Assembly: GCF_026339875.1 (NCBI RefSeq)
Contig: NZ_JAPEPZ010000001.1
Coordinates: 1,116,001 to 1,180,000 of the forward strand
Source: Streptomyces sp. NBC_01571
Lineage (GTDB): Bacteria; Actinomycetota; Actinomycetes; Streptomycetales; Streptomycetaceae
DNA: 64,000 nucleotides
Direction of reading: 5' to 3'
The number at the start of each line of letters is the position of its first letter. Position 1 is the stretch's first letter. The position numbers were made by a program, and so were the translations under genes. Under the pieces are notes generated by a model. That model made no database searches. It had not been told where the DNA came from and worked only from the letters and a program-made list of their open reading frames with translations. Shown piece by piece: positions 48,866-57,295 of this stretch.

Positions 48866-49267
48866 TCACCAGCGCGGAGTTCCTTCGGCCAGCTGCAGTT
48901 CACCCCTTCCGAACGAGAAGCTCTCGTTCGGGACCGGGACCAGGGCGATGAAGATGTCGTCGGGCGAGACTCCGAGCGCCTCGACGACCAGCCTGTTGAT
49001 GGCCGCGGACACCGCCCGCTTGTCCTCCAGGGGCCGGTGGGCCCCGAGGAGAACCGTGATGATCATGGCGTCCGAGCTGCGCTGCATGCCCATGAACGTC
49101 GGGTCGAGGAACAGTTCGTCCTCGCCGTGTTCGCTGATCGTGATGAAGCGGTCGCCCTCGGGGATGCCGAGCCCCTGCACCAGCGACTGGTTGAGCGCGT
49201 CGGCGAGCGCACGCTTCTGCTGCGACGAGAAGCGGTTGGCGGGGATGTGGGCGTTGAAGACCGGCAT
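48866..49267 (-). CDS. Tautomerase-superfamily protein
   Basis: 133 residues from ATG 49267, chosen because AAGGAG lies 6 nt upstream and the next residue is Pro, which becomes the catalytic N-terminal Pro1 of the 4-oxalocrotonate tautomerase superfamily. A longer in-frame extension upstream has no ribosome site. DDIFIALVPVPNESFSFGRG near the C-terminus matches the long tautomerase forms (MIF-like/cis-CaaD-like). It catalyses keto-enol isomerisation or related lyase chemistry; substrate unknown. Confidence 0.86.
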   Translation of the reverse strand: MPVFNAHIPANRFSSQQKRALADALNQSLVQGLGIPEGDRFITISEHGEDELFLDPTFMGMQRSSDAMIITVLLGAHRPLEDKRAVSAAINRLVVEALGVSPDDIFIALVPVPNESFSFGRGELQLAEGTPRW

Positions 49268-49442
49268 GGGGGGCTCCTTCGGGGAGTGCGGTGTCGGGTT
49301 GTCCGACTGTTCGGAGGGCCTGACCAAGGCCCCGGTTGTGGCGCTGTCGCCCTGGGTATCCACGGCGCACGGCACGAGCCTGCGGGGCGCGGATACGGTC
49401 GGAGCGGGGGTGGGTGTGGGGGTGGCGTCGGTCACGTCAGGA

Positions 49443-50153
49443 TCAGGCCTTGGTGGCTCCCGAGGGGGACCATTCGGCGGTGTCCACCGGCGACCATCCG
49501 TCCGGGCGCTCGTCGAGGCGATGGCTGCGCACGCCCAGCCGCTCGCTCAGGATGTCCGCCGGCAAGGGAGGGACGAACGCGTTGTCGGCCAGGGTGTACT
49601 CGGCGGCGAGGCGGCCGACCGCCGGAATCGCCGCGGTGTCGATCCGTCCGTTCCGGGCGTAGACGTCGTCCCGGATGTGGAAGCGCACGACCTTGCCCCA
49701 GACGACCTGGTCGTTGACGTCGCCGACCTGGATGATCCGGTCGAGCGTGCATTCCATGGCGATCGGGGAGTCCTTCACACGCGGCGCCTTGACCACTTCA
49801 CAGGCTTCTTTGGCCAGGCCGACCTCATCGAACTCGTCCTGGGAGCCGTCGAACTCGATCGCGCTGCGATGCATCTCGTGGGCCTGGGGAAGCGTGACCA
49901 GATTGGTGACGAACTCACCGCTGTCCCGAATGTTGACGAACGTGTCCTTCAGCGTCCCGTCCGACCGCGGCTGCAGGGTCAGGGACACCATCGGAGGGAT
50001 CCGGCTCACCACGGTGAAGAACGAGATCGGCGCCAGATTGGCGACACCGGATGACGACAAGGTGCTCACCCAGCCGATCGCACGCGGTGTGACCGCCCCG
50101 ATGAGGAGCTTGTACGCGCTCCTCGCGTCCAGTTCGTCGCTGTTGATGATCAC
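49443..50153 (-). CDS. FMN-binding flavin-reductase-domain protein
   Basis: About 236 residues from GTG 50153, preferred because AGAGAGG lies 8 nt upstream; an in-frame GTG at 50177 is the alternative. SDELDARSAYKLLIGAVTPR, AIGWVSTLSSSGVANLAPIS, FFTVVSRIPPM and DTFVNIRDSGEFVTN are typical of the DIM6/NTAB flavin-reductase-like family, which binds FMN in a split barrel. It could supply reduced flavin or act directly on a substrate. Second gene of the minus-strand run. Confidence 0.87.
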   Translation of the reverse strand: MIINSDELDARSAYKLLIGAVTPRAIGWVSTLSSSGVANLAPISFFTVVSRIPPMVSLTLQPRSDGTLKDTFVNIRDSGEFVTNLVTLPQAHEMHRSAIEFDGSQDEFDEVGLAKEACEVVKAPRVKDSPIAMECTLDRIIQVGDVNDQVVWGKVVRFHIRDDVYARNGRIDTAAIPAVGRLAAEYTLADNAFVPPLPADILSERLGVRSHRLDERPDGWSPVDTAEWSPSGATKA

Positions 50154-50314
50154 GTCGATAGCCTCTCTGGCGTGCACGGCGGCCTACCGTCGGTGAGCCG
50201 TCGCCTTCTCGGAGCCGCCCAGGGTCCGCACCGCGATCGGCGTCACAGTGTGGACGGGGGTTCCGTAGGGGGTGGGTGCGCCGCGCCGTCGCGGTCGCGG
50301 TCGCGGTCGCGGGA

Positions 50315-50740
50315 TCAGTTGGCTGCGGACGCGAAGAACTCGAGGCCCTCCAGCACGTCACGCCCCTTGGCGGTGTCGGCGTACAGCCGCGCCTCCGTGA
50401 TCCGTCCGTCGGTCACGGCGAACAGCAGGAGGTGCTCGTTCTCCATCGTGCGGCCGTTCTTCGCCTTCGCCCGGGCCCGGACGGGGACCACCACGTGCGA
50501 CCCGGCGTCGAGCACCGTGTGCAGGTCGTAGTCGAAGTACTCGTAGTAGTGGTCGAAGAGATCCTTGTAGAAGGCCACGAAGCCCTCCCGCCCGTGGAAG
50601 GTCCCGCCGTAGGGCAGTGAGGTGGGGAAGTGGAAGGCCACGTCCGGCGACATCAGCGCCACCAGGTCGGACGCGTCGTTCTTCTCGAATCCGGTGTAGG
50701 CGCGGTGGCAGGCATCGACGATCGCCCGGTTGCTCGACAT
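50315..50740 (-). CDS. SnoaL-like nuclear-transport-factor-2 fold protein
   Basis: 141 residues from ATG 50740 (GGAGG 5 nt upstream). It shows VDACHRAYTGFEKNDASDLV, MSPDVAFHFPTSLPYGGTFH, GREGFVAFYKDLFDHYYEYF and AVTDGRITEARLYADTA, the ketosteroid-isomerase/SnoaL pattern. The family includes cyclases, isomerases and ligand-binding proteins. First gene of the five-gene run and divergent from the HxlR regulator; the shared intergenic region contains a dyad. A stretch of GCGGTC repeats (about 50286-50313) follows it. Confidence 0.87.
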   Translation of the reverse strand: MSSNRAIVDACHRAYTGFEKNDASDLVALMSPDVAFHFPTSLPYGGTFHGREGFVAFYKDLFDHYYEYFDYDLHTVLDAGSHVVVPVRARAKAKNGRTMENEHLLLFAVTDGRITEARLYADTAKGRDVLEGLEFFASAAN

Positions 50741-50959
50741 CTTTCCTCCATGCTCATGGCTGAGGGTGGTGCTGGGTGAACAGGTGTCCACGCACCTGGG
50801 TTCCGTCCGGTCGTACGCGGAGGGACCGGAGGCCAGGGGCGGGCCGGTCGGCTCGTGAGACGCGCGGCGGGCCTGAGGCCCGACGGGGCTCGGGCGGTCA
50901 CCGGGCGGCTTCGCGGACCGAGGGAGCGGTAGTGCCTGCCGACGGCCCGATGTCAGCTA

Positions 50960-51022
50960 AGTTCCCATTCGGAACTCAGGAAGTCAAGGCTGGGTTCCAA
51001 AGGTGGACCCTGGCGCTATCCT
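50960..51022. promoter_or_regulatory. Divergent regulatory region of hxlR and the SnoaL operon
   Basis: AGTTCC (50960-50965) and GGAACT (50971-50976) form a perfect dyad with a 5-bp spacer, a plausible HxlR site. TATCCT (51017-51022) lies 6 bp before the hxlR ATG, consistent with a leaderless transcript. Confidence 0.5.
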
Positions 51023-51028
51023 GGCTCT

Positions 51029-51496
51029 ATGGAGTGGCGTGAACTGGATCTGGGCAATTGCAGCGTCGCCGCGGCCCTGGGGCTGATCGGCGAGCGATGG
51101 ACCCTGCTCATCCTGCGCGAGGTCTTCGCCGGGCTGCACCGCTTCGACGAGATCGCGGAGCACCTCGGGGTCTCCCGTCGCCTCCTGACCGAACGCCTGG
51201 GGCAACTCGTCGACGCCGGCCTGCTGGAGCGCCGGAGCTACCAGGAGGCCGGACAGCGAGCGCGCCACGAGTACCACCTCACGTCGGCCGCCCACGACCT
51301 GCAGTGGATCCTGGCCGCCCTCCTGCAGTACGGAGACACCCACCTCGGCGGCCCGGAGGGCCCGCCGACCCTGCTGAACCACGCGGGGTGCGGGGGCCAG
51401 GTGCACGTCGAGCTGCGCTGCTCCTGCGGGCAGGAGGTCTCCGGCTCCGAGGTGGTGCCGATCACCGGCCCCGGCGCCGTCAGCACGTCCCGCTGA
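51029..51496 (+). CDS. HxlR-family redox/aldehyde-type regulator with a Cys/His tail
   Basis: 155 residues from ATG 51029 (no ribosome site, -10-like TATCCT 6 bp upstream). The winged helix is typical: a conserved Cys11 in LGNCSVAAALGLIGERWTLL, then LREVFAGLHRFDEIAEHLGV and RLLTERLGQLVDAGLLER. After the dimer helix, a C-terminal extension has NHAGCGG, HVELRCSCGQE: three Cys and two His that could bind zinc. It probably senses electrophiles or redox state and controls the divergent minus-strand operon and the MBL-fold gene downstream. Confidence 0.9.
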   Translation: MEWRELDLGNCSVAAALGLIGERWTLLILREVFAGLHRFDEIAEHLGVSRRLLTERLGQLVDAGLLERRSYQEAGQRARHEYHLTSAAHDLQWILAALLQYGDTHLGGPEGPPTLLNHAGCGGQVHVELRCSCGQEVSGSEVVPITGPGAVSTSR

Positions 51497-51548
51497 CGGC
51501 GACGGACGGTCGCGCGAGCCGCTTCCCCTCCCTGAAGGAGGCACCATC

Positions 51549-52405
51549 ATGACCACATCCGCATCCACTCCCCTGGCGTACGAGGTTCTCGTCCAGGAGG
51601 GAACGCCCCGGGCCGGCGGCGAGCGGCTGCCCAACGGTGAAGAGCTCGTCTCCTCCCCCCTGACGTCGACGCTGGTCTTCGGGGACGAGGACGCCGTGCT
51701 GGTCGACCCGCCTCTCACCATCGAGCAGACACAGCGGGTGGGCGACTGGATCGAGCGCTCCGGCAAGCGCCTGGCCTACATCTACGCCACCCACGGACAT
51801 GGCGACCACTGGTTCGGCACCGCAGATCTCGTGGAGCGGTTCCCCGGCGTCACCGTCTACGCGACCCCGGAACCATCGAGGTCATGCACCAGCAGGCCAC
51901 CGAGGGCCGCGAGGAGCTGTGGGACAGACGCTTCCCCGGCCTGATCCCCGACACCCCGGTCCTGGCCCGGCCCGTTCCCCCCGAGGGCTTCCTGCTGGAG
52001 GGCGACCTCGTCGAGGCCGTCGAGGTCGGTCACACCGACACCGACAAGACCACGGTCCTGCACGTGCCGTCGATCGGTCTCGTGGTGGCCGGCGACGTCG
52101 TCTACAACGGCGTGCACCAGTACATCCTCGAAGGCGGAAGCGGCGGCCTGGAGGAATGGCTCGTGGCCCTCGACCGCGTCGCCGCGCTTCAGCCGCGCTC
52201 CGTCGTGGCCGGTCACAAGAACAAGGACCTGCCCGACGATCCGGTCACCATCGAGGAGACCCGCCAGTACCTGCTCGACGCCATCCGGCTCCTCGGCCGG
52301 AACCCCACCCCCCGCGAGTACTTCGGCCAGATGACGGCCCTCTACCCGGACCGGCTCAACCCGGGCCCGGTGTGGTACGGGGCGGTCGGCCTGCTCGGAG
52401 CCTGA
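51549..52405 (+). CDS. Metallo-beta-lactamase-fold hydrolase, one-base frameshift
   Basis: ATG 51549 has AAGGAGG upstream and follows hxlR by 52 bp. The first frame carries LVDPPLTIEQ and the zinc motif THGHGDHWFG (H82, H84, D86, H87), then leaves homology at YATPE. The next frame continues EVMHQQATEGREELWD, LVEAVEVGHTDTDKT (zinc His), VVAGDVVYNG and VVAGHKNKD. One extra G at 51870-51871 restores ATPGTIEVMHQQ and a protein of about 285 residues, normal for this family. It probably hydrolyses a thioester, lactone or similar. Whether the indel is real cannot be decided from this sequence. Confidence 0.85.
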
Positions 52406-52482
52406 AAGAGCGCTCGACGGTTGTCGACGGCTCGTGCGGGCGGGAGCGTGCGGGGAGGTGCCGCCCGGCCGTGGACCCCGGA

Positions 52483-52689
52483 CTACCGGAATCCGTCCCC
52501 GGGCGCCTCGGCGGCGGCGTCGAGGTCCGCCCACGCGGCGTCGGTCAGGTCGGTGGCGGCCCACGCGGCGGCGGAGGTGACCTCGTCGGAGGAACGGAAG
52601 CCCGCGACCACCCCGGCCACGACGAGGTCGCGGAGCGGGAAGCGGACGGCGGCGTGCGGGAGTACGGTGCCGTGCCTGGCACAGACGTC
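52483..52689 (-). pseudogene. C-terminal remnant of an aldo/keto reductase
   Basis: 68 codons: CARHGTVLPHAAVRFPLRDL, VVAGVVAGFRSSDEV and a closing TDAAWADLDAAA. This is the last helix-strand section of a D-threo-aldose-dehydrogenase-like aldo/keto reductase. The barrel with the catalytic Tyr/Lys/His is absent, and upstream sequence to 53037 shows no coding pattern. Confidence 0.65.
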
Positions 52690-53037
52690 TCGCGGCCGGT
52701 GGGCGAGGGCCTCGCCGAGTCGGCCTTCCTCGCCCACCGCCTGCGCCGTCCCACGAGCGACCGAGCCACGGGATTCCGCCCGGCTGCCGAGTGACCCACG
52801 CCGTCATCACCGCCCACGGCAGAACCGCCGCGGTCACCAGCGGCCCCTCGCCCGTAGCCACCGGACACGGCGGGCAGCGCCTGGCGCCGGGTGATGAACT
52901 GGCGCTCGTGGGCAAGGTGCCGGACCGGCGTCCGGTCCGGCTACCGCGGTCCAGCCGGGTACGAGGCCCACCCGGCGGCCCGACCAGCACGCTGCTGGTG
53001 CCCGTCGAAGCGGACCCGGCTCAGAGAGGAGACGCTC
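52690..53037. other. Gap before the TMEM175-type gene
   Basis: About 350 bp without a recognised gene, remnant or clear promoter. Confidence 0.5.
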
Positions 53038-53709
53038 GTGGCACAGCGCCGGTACGAGGAGGTTCCGCGTTCGGACACGGGGCGCGCCGAGGCCTTCAGT
53101 GACGGCGTCCTGGCGATCGTCATCACGCTTCTGGTGCTCCGTCTGAAGCCTCCCCCGATCGATGCGGGGCGTCTGCTGGCCCAGCTGCTCAGCCAGTGGC
53201 CGACCTATCTGGCCTATGTGGCCTCGTACCTCTACATCGCTGTCGTCTGGCTCAACCACAAGGCGGCGTTTCAGCGCATCAAGGTCATGACCCGTGGCCT
53301 GCACTGGGCCAACCTCGGGGTGCTGTTCTCCACGGCGCTGCTGCCCTGGCCCACCGCGCTCGTCTCCGAAGCCGTCGCGGAGGCCAACCCTCCGGACGAC
53401 CGGGTCGCCATCGGGCTCTACGCGATCATCGGCGCGATGCTGTGGGTGAGCTGGATGATCTTTTTCCATGTGCTCTTCCGCCACCCCGAGCTCCTCGAGG
53501 ACAGCGTGGAGGAGACCTTCTTCCTCGGCGAACGCTTTCGCGCCTTCGTGGGGGCCCTGCTTTACGCGGCCGCCGGACTCGTCGGCGTCCTGACCATCCC
53601 GGCCCTCGCACTGGCGATCTTCGTACTCCTACCGCTCTTCTACGGCATCACGAGTCATGGCTACGCCCAGCTGCAGGTCTTCGGGCGGCGTCCTCCGCCC
53701 AGGCAATGA
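53038..53709 (+). CDS. TMEM175-type (DUF1211) potassium channel protein
   Basis: 223 residues from GTG 53038, with AGAGAGGAG upstream. The family signature FSDGVLAIVITLLVL occurs in the first span (residues 20-34), followed by about five further spans (LAYVASYLYIAVVWLNHKAA, NLGVLFSTALLPWPTALV and others). Bacterial TMEM175 proteins assemble as tetramers to form K+-permeable channels lacking the classical TVGYG filter. The window also holds two KdpB genes, but this gene stands alone 28 kb away. Convergent with the FGGY kinase. Confidence 0.88.
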   Translation: MAQRRYEEVPRSDTGRAEAFSDGVLAIVITLLVLRLKPPPIDAGRLLAQLLSQWPTYLAYVASYLYIAVVWLNHKAAFQRIKVMTRGLHWANLGVLFSTALLPWPTALVSEAVAEANPPDDRVAIGLYAIIGAMLWVSWMIFFHVLFRHPELLEDSVEETFFLGERFRAFVGALLYAAAGLVGVLTIPALALAIFVLLPLFYGITSHGYAQLQVFGRRPPPRQ

Positions 53710-53892
53710 GCGGCGTCACGGATCCGGCGCCGGGCGGTCCGGATGGGTGCGTCCGACCGGGCGACCGTGCCGCGGTCCGGGGAACCCGGGCCGGTGCGCG
53801 CTGATCGGCGCGGCAACGCCGACAGACGCATTCCCGTCCTCGGCACAGGATGCCGGGCCGCCGGATACCCGGGTCACGGCGCCCCTGTTGCG

Positions 53893-55419
53893 CTACACCG
53901 CCGAGGTGGGCGAGTGGTACGCCACCGGGTGGGCCCGGTCGGCGAGGCGTTGCTGTTCGGCGAGGGCGTGCGCCTGTTCCCGCGTCGCGCGGTACAGGTC
54001 TCGGTAGACCGTGTAGAGGTCCTCGTACACGCCGCGGGTCTCGGCACGTGGTTCCACTTTGCGGCCGATGGTGGCCCATGTGGTCGTCCGGTCGGCCAGG
54101 TCGACCGCGCGGGCGGCGAGCAGGGCGTCGCCGTAGCTGGCGCCGATCCGCTGATCGGGCAGTTCCTGGGTGCGGCCGGTGACGTCGGAGACGATCTGCG
54201 TCCCCAGGTCCGCTGTGGTGCCGCCGCCGACCGCGATCAGCCTCGTGGGGCAGGCTCCGAGTTCGTCCATGACCTCCAGGTGGTGCCGCACCGCGTAGGC
54301 GGTTCCTTCCAGCGCCGCACGGTAGAGGTGGGCGCGGTTGTGCCGGAGCGTCAGCCCGAGGACGGCCCCGCGGGCGTCGGGGTCGAACAGGGGGGTCCGT
54401 TCGCCGGCGAAGTACGGGAGCATGACGAGGCCGTGCGACCCGGCGGCGACCTGTTCCGCCTCCGCGGTCAGGTCCTCGAAGCTGGCACCCGTCAGCTCGC
54501 GCAGCCAGTCGGTGACGGCGCCGGAGGTCGCCGTACCACCGGCCAGACTGCAGGTGCCCCGCTCGATCCCCCGCGTGGCCCACAGACGCTCGTCGGTAAG
54601 GGGCTGGTCCAGGATCTCGACGAGGAACATGGTCGTGCCGTACATGAGCATGCAGTCGCCGGCCTTCTCCACCCCGGCGCTGAGGGCTTCCGCCCAGGCG
54701 TCGACGGTGCCGGCGGTGACCGGTGTCCCGACGGGGACACCGGTGACCTTCGCGGCGTGCGCGTTGACGCGTCCGGCGATCTCGCCCGGCCACAGCAGGG
54801 ACGGCAGGCGGATGCCGGGGGCGATGTCGGCGGCGATCCCGGGGATCCACGCGGCGGCGTGCAGGTCGTACAACGGGTCGCACTGACTGGCCGAGTGATG
54901 GTCGAGGACGTACTCGCCGGTGAGACGTTCCACCACGTAGGAGGACGCCATGAGAAATCGGTCCGTACGGGCGTAGACGTCGGGCTCGTGGCGCCGGAGC
55001 CACGCCAGCTTCGGACCGATGGCCTGGCTGGTGAGGATGGAGCCGCCGCGGCGAAGGAGTTCCTCCGCCCCGTAGCGTTCCGTCAGTTCGTCGATCTCGC
55101 GGGTGGCACGGGTGTCGATACCGTAGAGGATCGCGGGCCGAAGAGGGCGGCCGTCGGCGTCAACGGGCAGAAGGCACGGCCCGAGGCCGCTGACACTGAC
55201 GGCCGCAACGGTACCGTCCGCGGCGGGCAGCAGTTGCCGGCACAGAGCCACGACGTCGGCCCACCACACTTGTTCGGCGTCGTGCTCGGCCCAGCCGGGC
55301 TGTGGCATCGACACGGCATGCGGCACCCGCGCCTGAGCGACGACGGTGCCGTCCGGTCGTGCGAGCACCGCCTTGGAGCTGGAGGTACCGATATCGATGC
55401 CGAGAAGCAAGGCGCTCAT
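53893..55419 (-). CDS. FGGY-family carbohydrate kinase (xylulokinase-like)
   Basis: 508 residues from ATG 55419 (AGGAGG 6 nt upstream). The two actin-like domains show GIDIGTSSSKAVL (phosphate 1), PQPGWAEHDAEQVWW, an ATP-site GTTMFLVEIL, PYFAGERTPLFDPDARGA (FGGY signature region) and AVGGGTTADLGTQIVSDVTG (adenosine motif). The family phosphorylates pentuloses, glycerol or sugar alcohols. No transporter or isomerase gene adjoins it, so the sugar is open; the catalytic Asp in TAGTVDAWAE is intact. Confidence 0.92.
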   Translation of the reverse strand: MSALLLGIDIGTSSSKAVLARPDGTVVAQARVPHAVSMPQPGWAEHDAEQVWWADVVALCRQLLPAADGTVAAVSVSGLGPCLLPVDADGRPLRPAILYGIDTRATREIDELTERYGAEELLRRGGSILTSQAIGPKLAWLRRHEPDVYARTDRFLMASSYVVERLTGEYVLDHHSASQCDPLYDLHAAAWIPGIAADIAPGIRLPSLLWPGEIAGRVNAHAAKVTGVPVGTPVTAGTVDAWAEALSAGVEKAGDCMLMYGTTMFLVEILDQPLTDERLWATRGIERGTCSLAGGTATSGAVTDWLRELTGASFEDLTAEAEQVAAGSHGLVMLPYFAGERTPLFDPDARGAVLGLTLRHNRAHLYRAALEGTAYAVRHHLEVMDELGACPTRLIAVGGGTTADLGTQIVSDVTGRTQELPDQRIGASYGDALLAARAVDLADRTTTWATIGRKVEPRAETRGVYEDLYTVYRDLYRATREQAHALAEQQRLADRAHPVAYHSPTSAV

Positions 55420-55719
55420 TGGATCCTCCTGCGGTGGGCGGACGTGCGGCCTGCGGTGTGCCGCGTCGTCCGCCGCCTCCGAAAAGCGGGCGGGCGGCGG
55501 AGTCGAGCGGCGCGGCGAGCAACAGGATGAGGCCGGGAGCGCACGACCTGCCGGATCGTGGGGAAGCCCACGACAGTGGGGGCTTGTCGACAATCGTGAC
55601 GGCGAAGACGGCCGCAACCACTCCGGACACGCGTCCCGCGCCGCCCTACCGATCGATTCCGAATGAGCCGGGGAGTCCGATGGCCCTCCCCGTTGCCCTC
55701 CCCGTCCTCCCCGCCCGGT

Positions 55720-56775
55720 TCACAGCCGCTTGGCGCTGCGGAACAGTTGGGCGTAGAAACCGTTTCCGTCGATGCGGGACACACCGCCCGAGTCGCCGAT
55801 CGTGGGGCCGTTCTGCTCCTTGCGGCTGGAGATGAAGACCTTGTGCCCCTCGGTGTCCAGCCCCAGGTAGAGGGCGACGTGGTCGATGTGGTCGGCGGTG
55901 CGGTGGTCCATCTTGAAGAACAGCAGGTCTCCCGGCTGCAGCATGTCGGTGTTCTTCGGCCGGGTGTACCAGGGGCCAGGTCCCTGGAGCTTGATGATGT
56001 CGACGCCGACCTTGGAGCGGGCCATGCCGTTGGCCGAGCGCGGCAGTCCGTCGCCGAGGGTGTCGCTGGCCCTCAGCGGGTAGCGGGACCGGTAGCCCCA
56101 CACCATCCGCATGAACCCGGAGCAGTCCAGCGCGCGGTAGCGCTCCTGGCGCGGGCTCATCGTGGTCCCGTTGCGGAAGGTGTACGGGATGCCGAGGTAG
56201 TCGTAGAAGTCGTTCTGCTCCAGGCGATCCACGCCGTCCGCCTTGTACGGGCCGAACACCGCGTCGCCCGCGTACGGCACGCCCGCGGAGTCCTTCTTCA
56301 CCGGCACACCCTGCACGTACTGGAAGGCGATCGCGAAGATGTCGTCCTCCTGGCTGCCGTAGTACTGCTTGAACCAGTCCTTGAACCACTGTTGGTTCTG
56401 GGCGTCCTTGGTCCAGGGCTCCGACATGAGACGGACCCAGTCGTCCGTGATCACCTTGGTGCTGGTGTTGGCCGGTTCGGCGAAGGTGCGGGACGGGCCC
56501 TTGAGGGTGGCGGTGCGGGCGCCGTCGGTGAAGGTGGCGATGATCGCGCCCTTGGCGTCGCGCAGCACGGATCGCGCCGGGTCGTTCAGCCGCTCCCAGG
56601 TCTGCTTGCCGGTCGCCTTGCCCGAGTTCTGCAGAGCGTTGTCGGTGACTGTCTGGGCGGCCGGGACCTTCGCCTGTTCGTCCTTGCGCAGTTCGTAGGT
56701 GAAGTACGCGCTGCCCGCGAGCAGCGCCAGCACGGTCGCCGTGTGGACGACGGGGTGGCCTTTGCGCTTCGGCAT
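55720..56775 (-). CDS. NlpC/P60-type cysteine peptidase of the poly-gamma-glutamate locus
   Basis: 351 residues from ATG 56775 (GGAG 8 nt upstream). An N-terminal membrane anchor (about 10-27) and a 170-residue lead region are followed by an NlpC/P60 domain: nucleophile Cys218 in RALDCSGFMRMVWG, His299 in DHIDHVALYLG, and a polar third residue near His311. Such enzymes cut gamma-D-glutamyl bonds. In a Cap/Pgs operon it may release, trim or anchor the polymer, replacing CapD/PgdS; it could also only open peptidoglycan for export. Last gene of the operon, 37 bp after capC. Confidence 0.88.
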   Translation of the reverse strand: MPKRKGHPVVHTATVLALLAGSAYFTYELRKDEQAKVPAAQTVTDNALQNSGKATGKQTWERLNDPARSVLRDAKGAIIATFTDGARTATLKGPSRTFAEPANTSTKVITDDWVRLMSEPWTKDAQNQQWFKDWFKQYYGSQEDDIFAIAFQYVQGVPVKKDSAGVPYAGDAVFGPYKADGVDRLEQNDFYDYLGIPYTFRNGTTMSPRQERYRALDCSGFMRMVWGYRSRYPLRASDTLGDGLPRSANGMARSKVGVDIIKLQGPGPWYTRPKNTDMLQPGDLLFFKMDHRTADHIDHVALYLGLDTEGHKVFISSRKEQNGPTIGDSGGVSRIDGNGFYAQLFRSAKRL

Positions 56776-56812
56776 GGTGAGGGCTCCAGGATTGCGTCGG
56801 GAACAGACGGAC

Positions 56813-57295
56813 TCAGGCGGAGGGCAGCGCGCCCAGCAGAATGCCGGCGGTCAGCACCACATAGGTGGCGAGGGTGACCGATCCGGTGGACAGCAGCGTC
56901 GCGCCCTTGGGCTGGCGTACCAGCTGGTAGCCGATCAGGCCGGGGACGATGAAGCCGAGCGTCTGGTTGGCGTACAGCAGGGGGAACTCCATCTGCAGCA
57001 CGATGATCACGGTGGCCTGGATGAGCACGCCGCTGAGCACCACGGCCGCGAACAGCCGCTTGCCGTACAGGATCACGAAGCGCTGCATCAACAGCGTGGC
57101 GAGGTACGTCAGGACGGTCACGCCGACCACCAGCGCGGCTCGCTGCAGATCCTCGATGAGGGTGAGCGCGAGCCAGCCGGGTGTGATCATGCCGCCCGGC
57201 GACAGGTTGGTGGCCAGGTAGCACATCAACGAGAACATCAGACCGAGGCCGATACCGATCGCGGCGATCTCGGGGGTGAGGACGGAGGGGATCAA
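56813..57295 (-). CDS. capC: CapC/PgsC, membrane subunit of poly-gamma-glutamate synthase
   Basis: About 160 residues from TTG 57295, which overlaps the capB stop (TTGA), with AGGAG 8-9 nt upstream. Four to five hydrophobic spans: PEIAAIGIGLGLMFSLMCYL, then AALVVGVTVLTYLATLLMQR, FAAVVLSGVLIQATVIIVLQ, and GFIVPGLIGYQLVRQPKGAT, the most conserved part of the family. PgsC (149 residues in Bacillus) partners PgsB in polymer synthesis and export. The tight overlap with capB implies translational coupling in a fixed ratio. Confidence 0.92.
   Translation of the reverse strand: MIPSVLTPEIAAIGIGLGLMFSLMCYLATNLSPGGMITPGWLALTLIEDLQRAALVVGVTVLTYLATLLMQRFVILYGKRLFAAVVLSGVLIQATVIIVLQMEFPLLYANQTLGFIVPGLIGYQLVRQPKGATLLSTGSVTLATYVVLTAGILLGALPSA

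Noticed and set aside
49268..49435. 56-residue N-terminal extension of the tautomerase
   Set aside because: No ribosome site at the distal start, and it would abolish the catalytic N-terminal proline.
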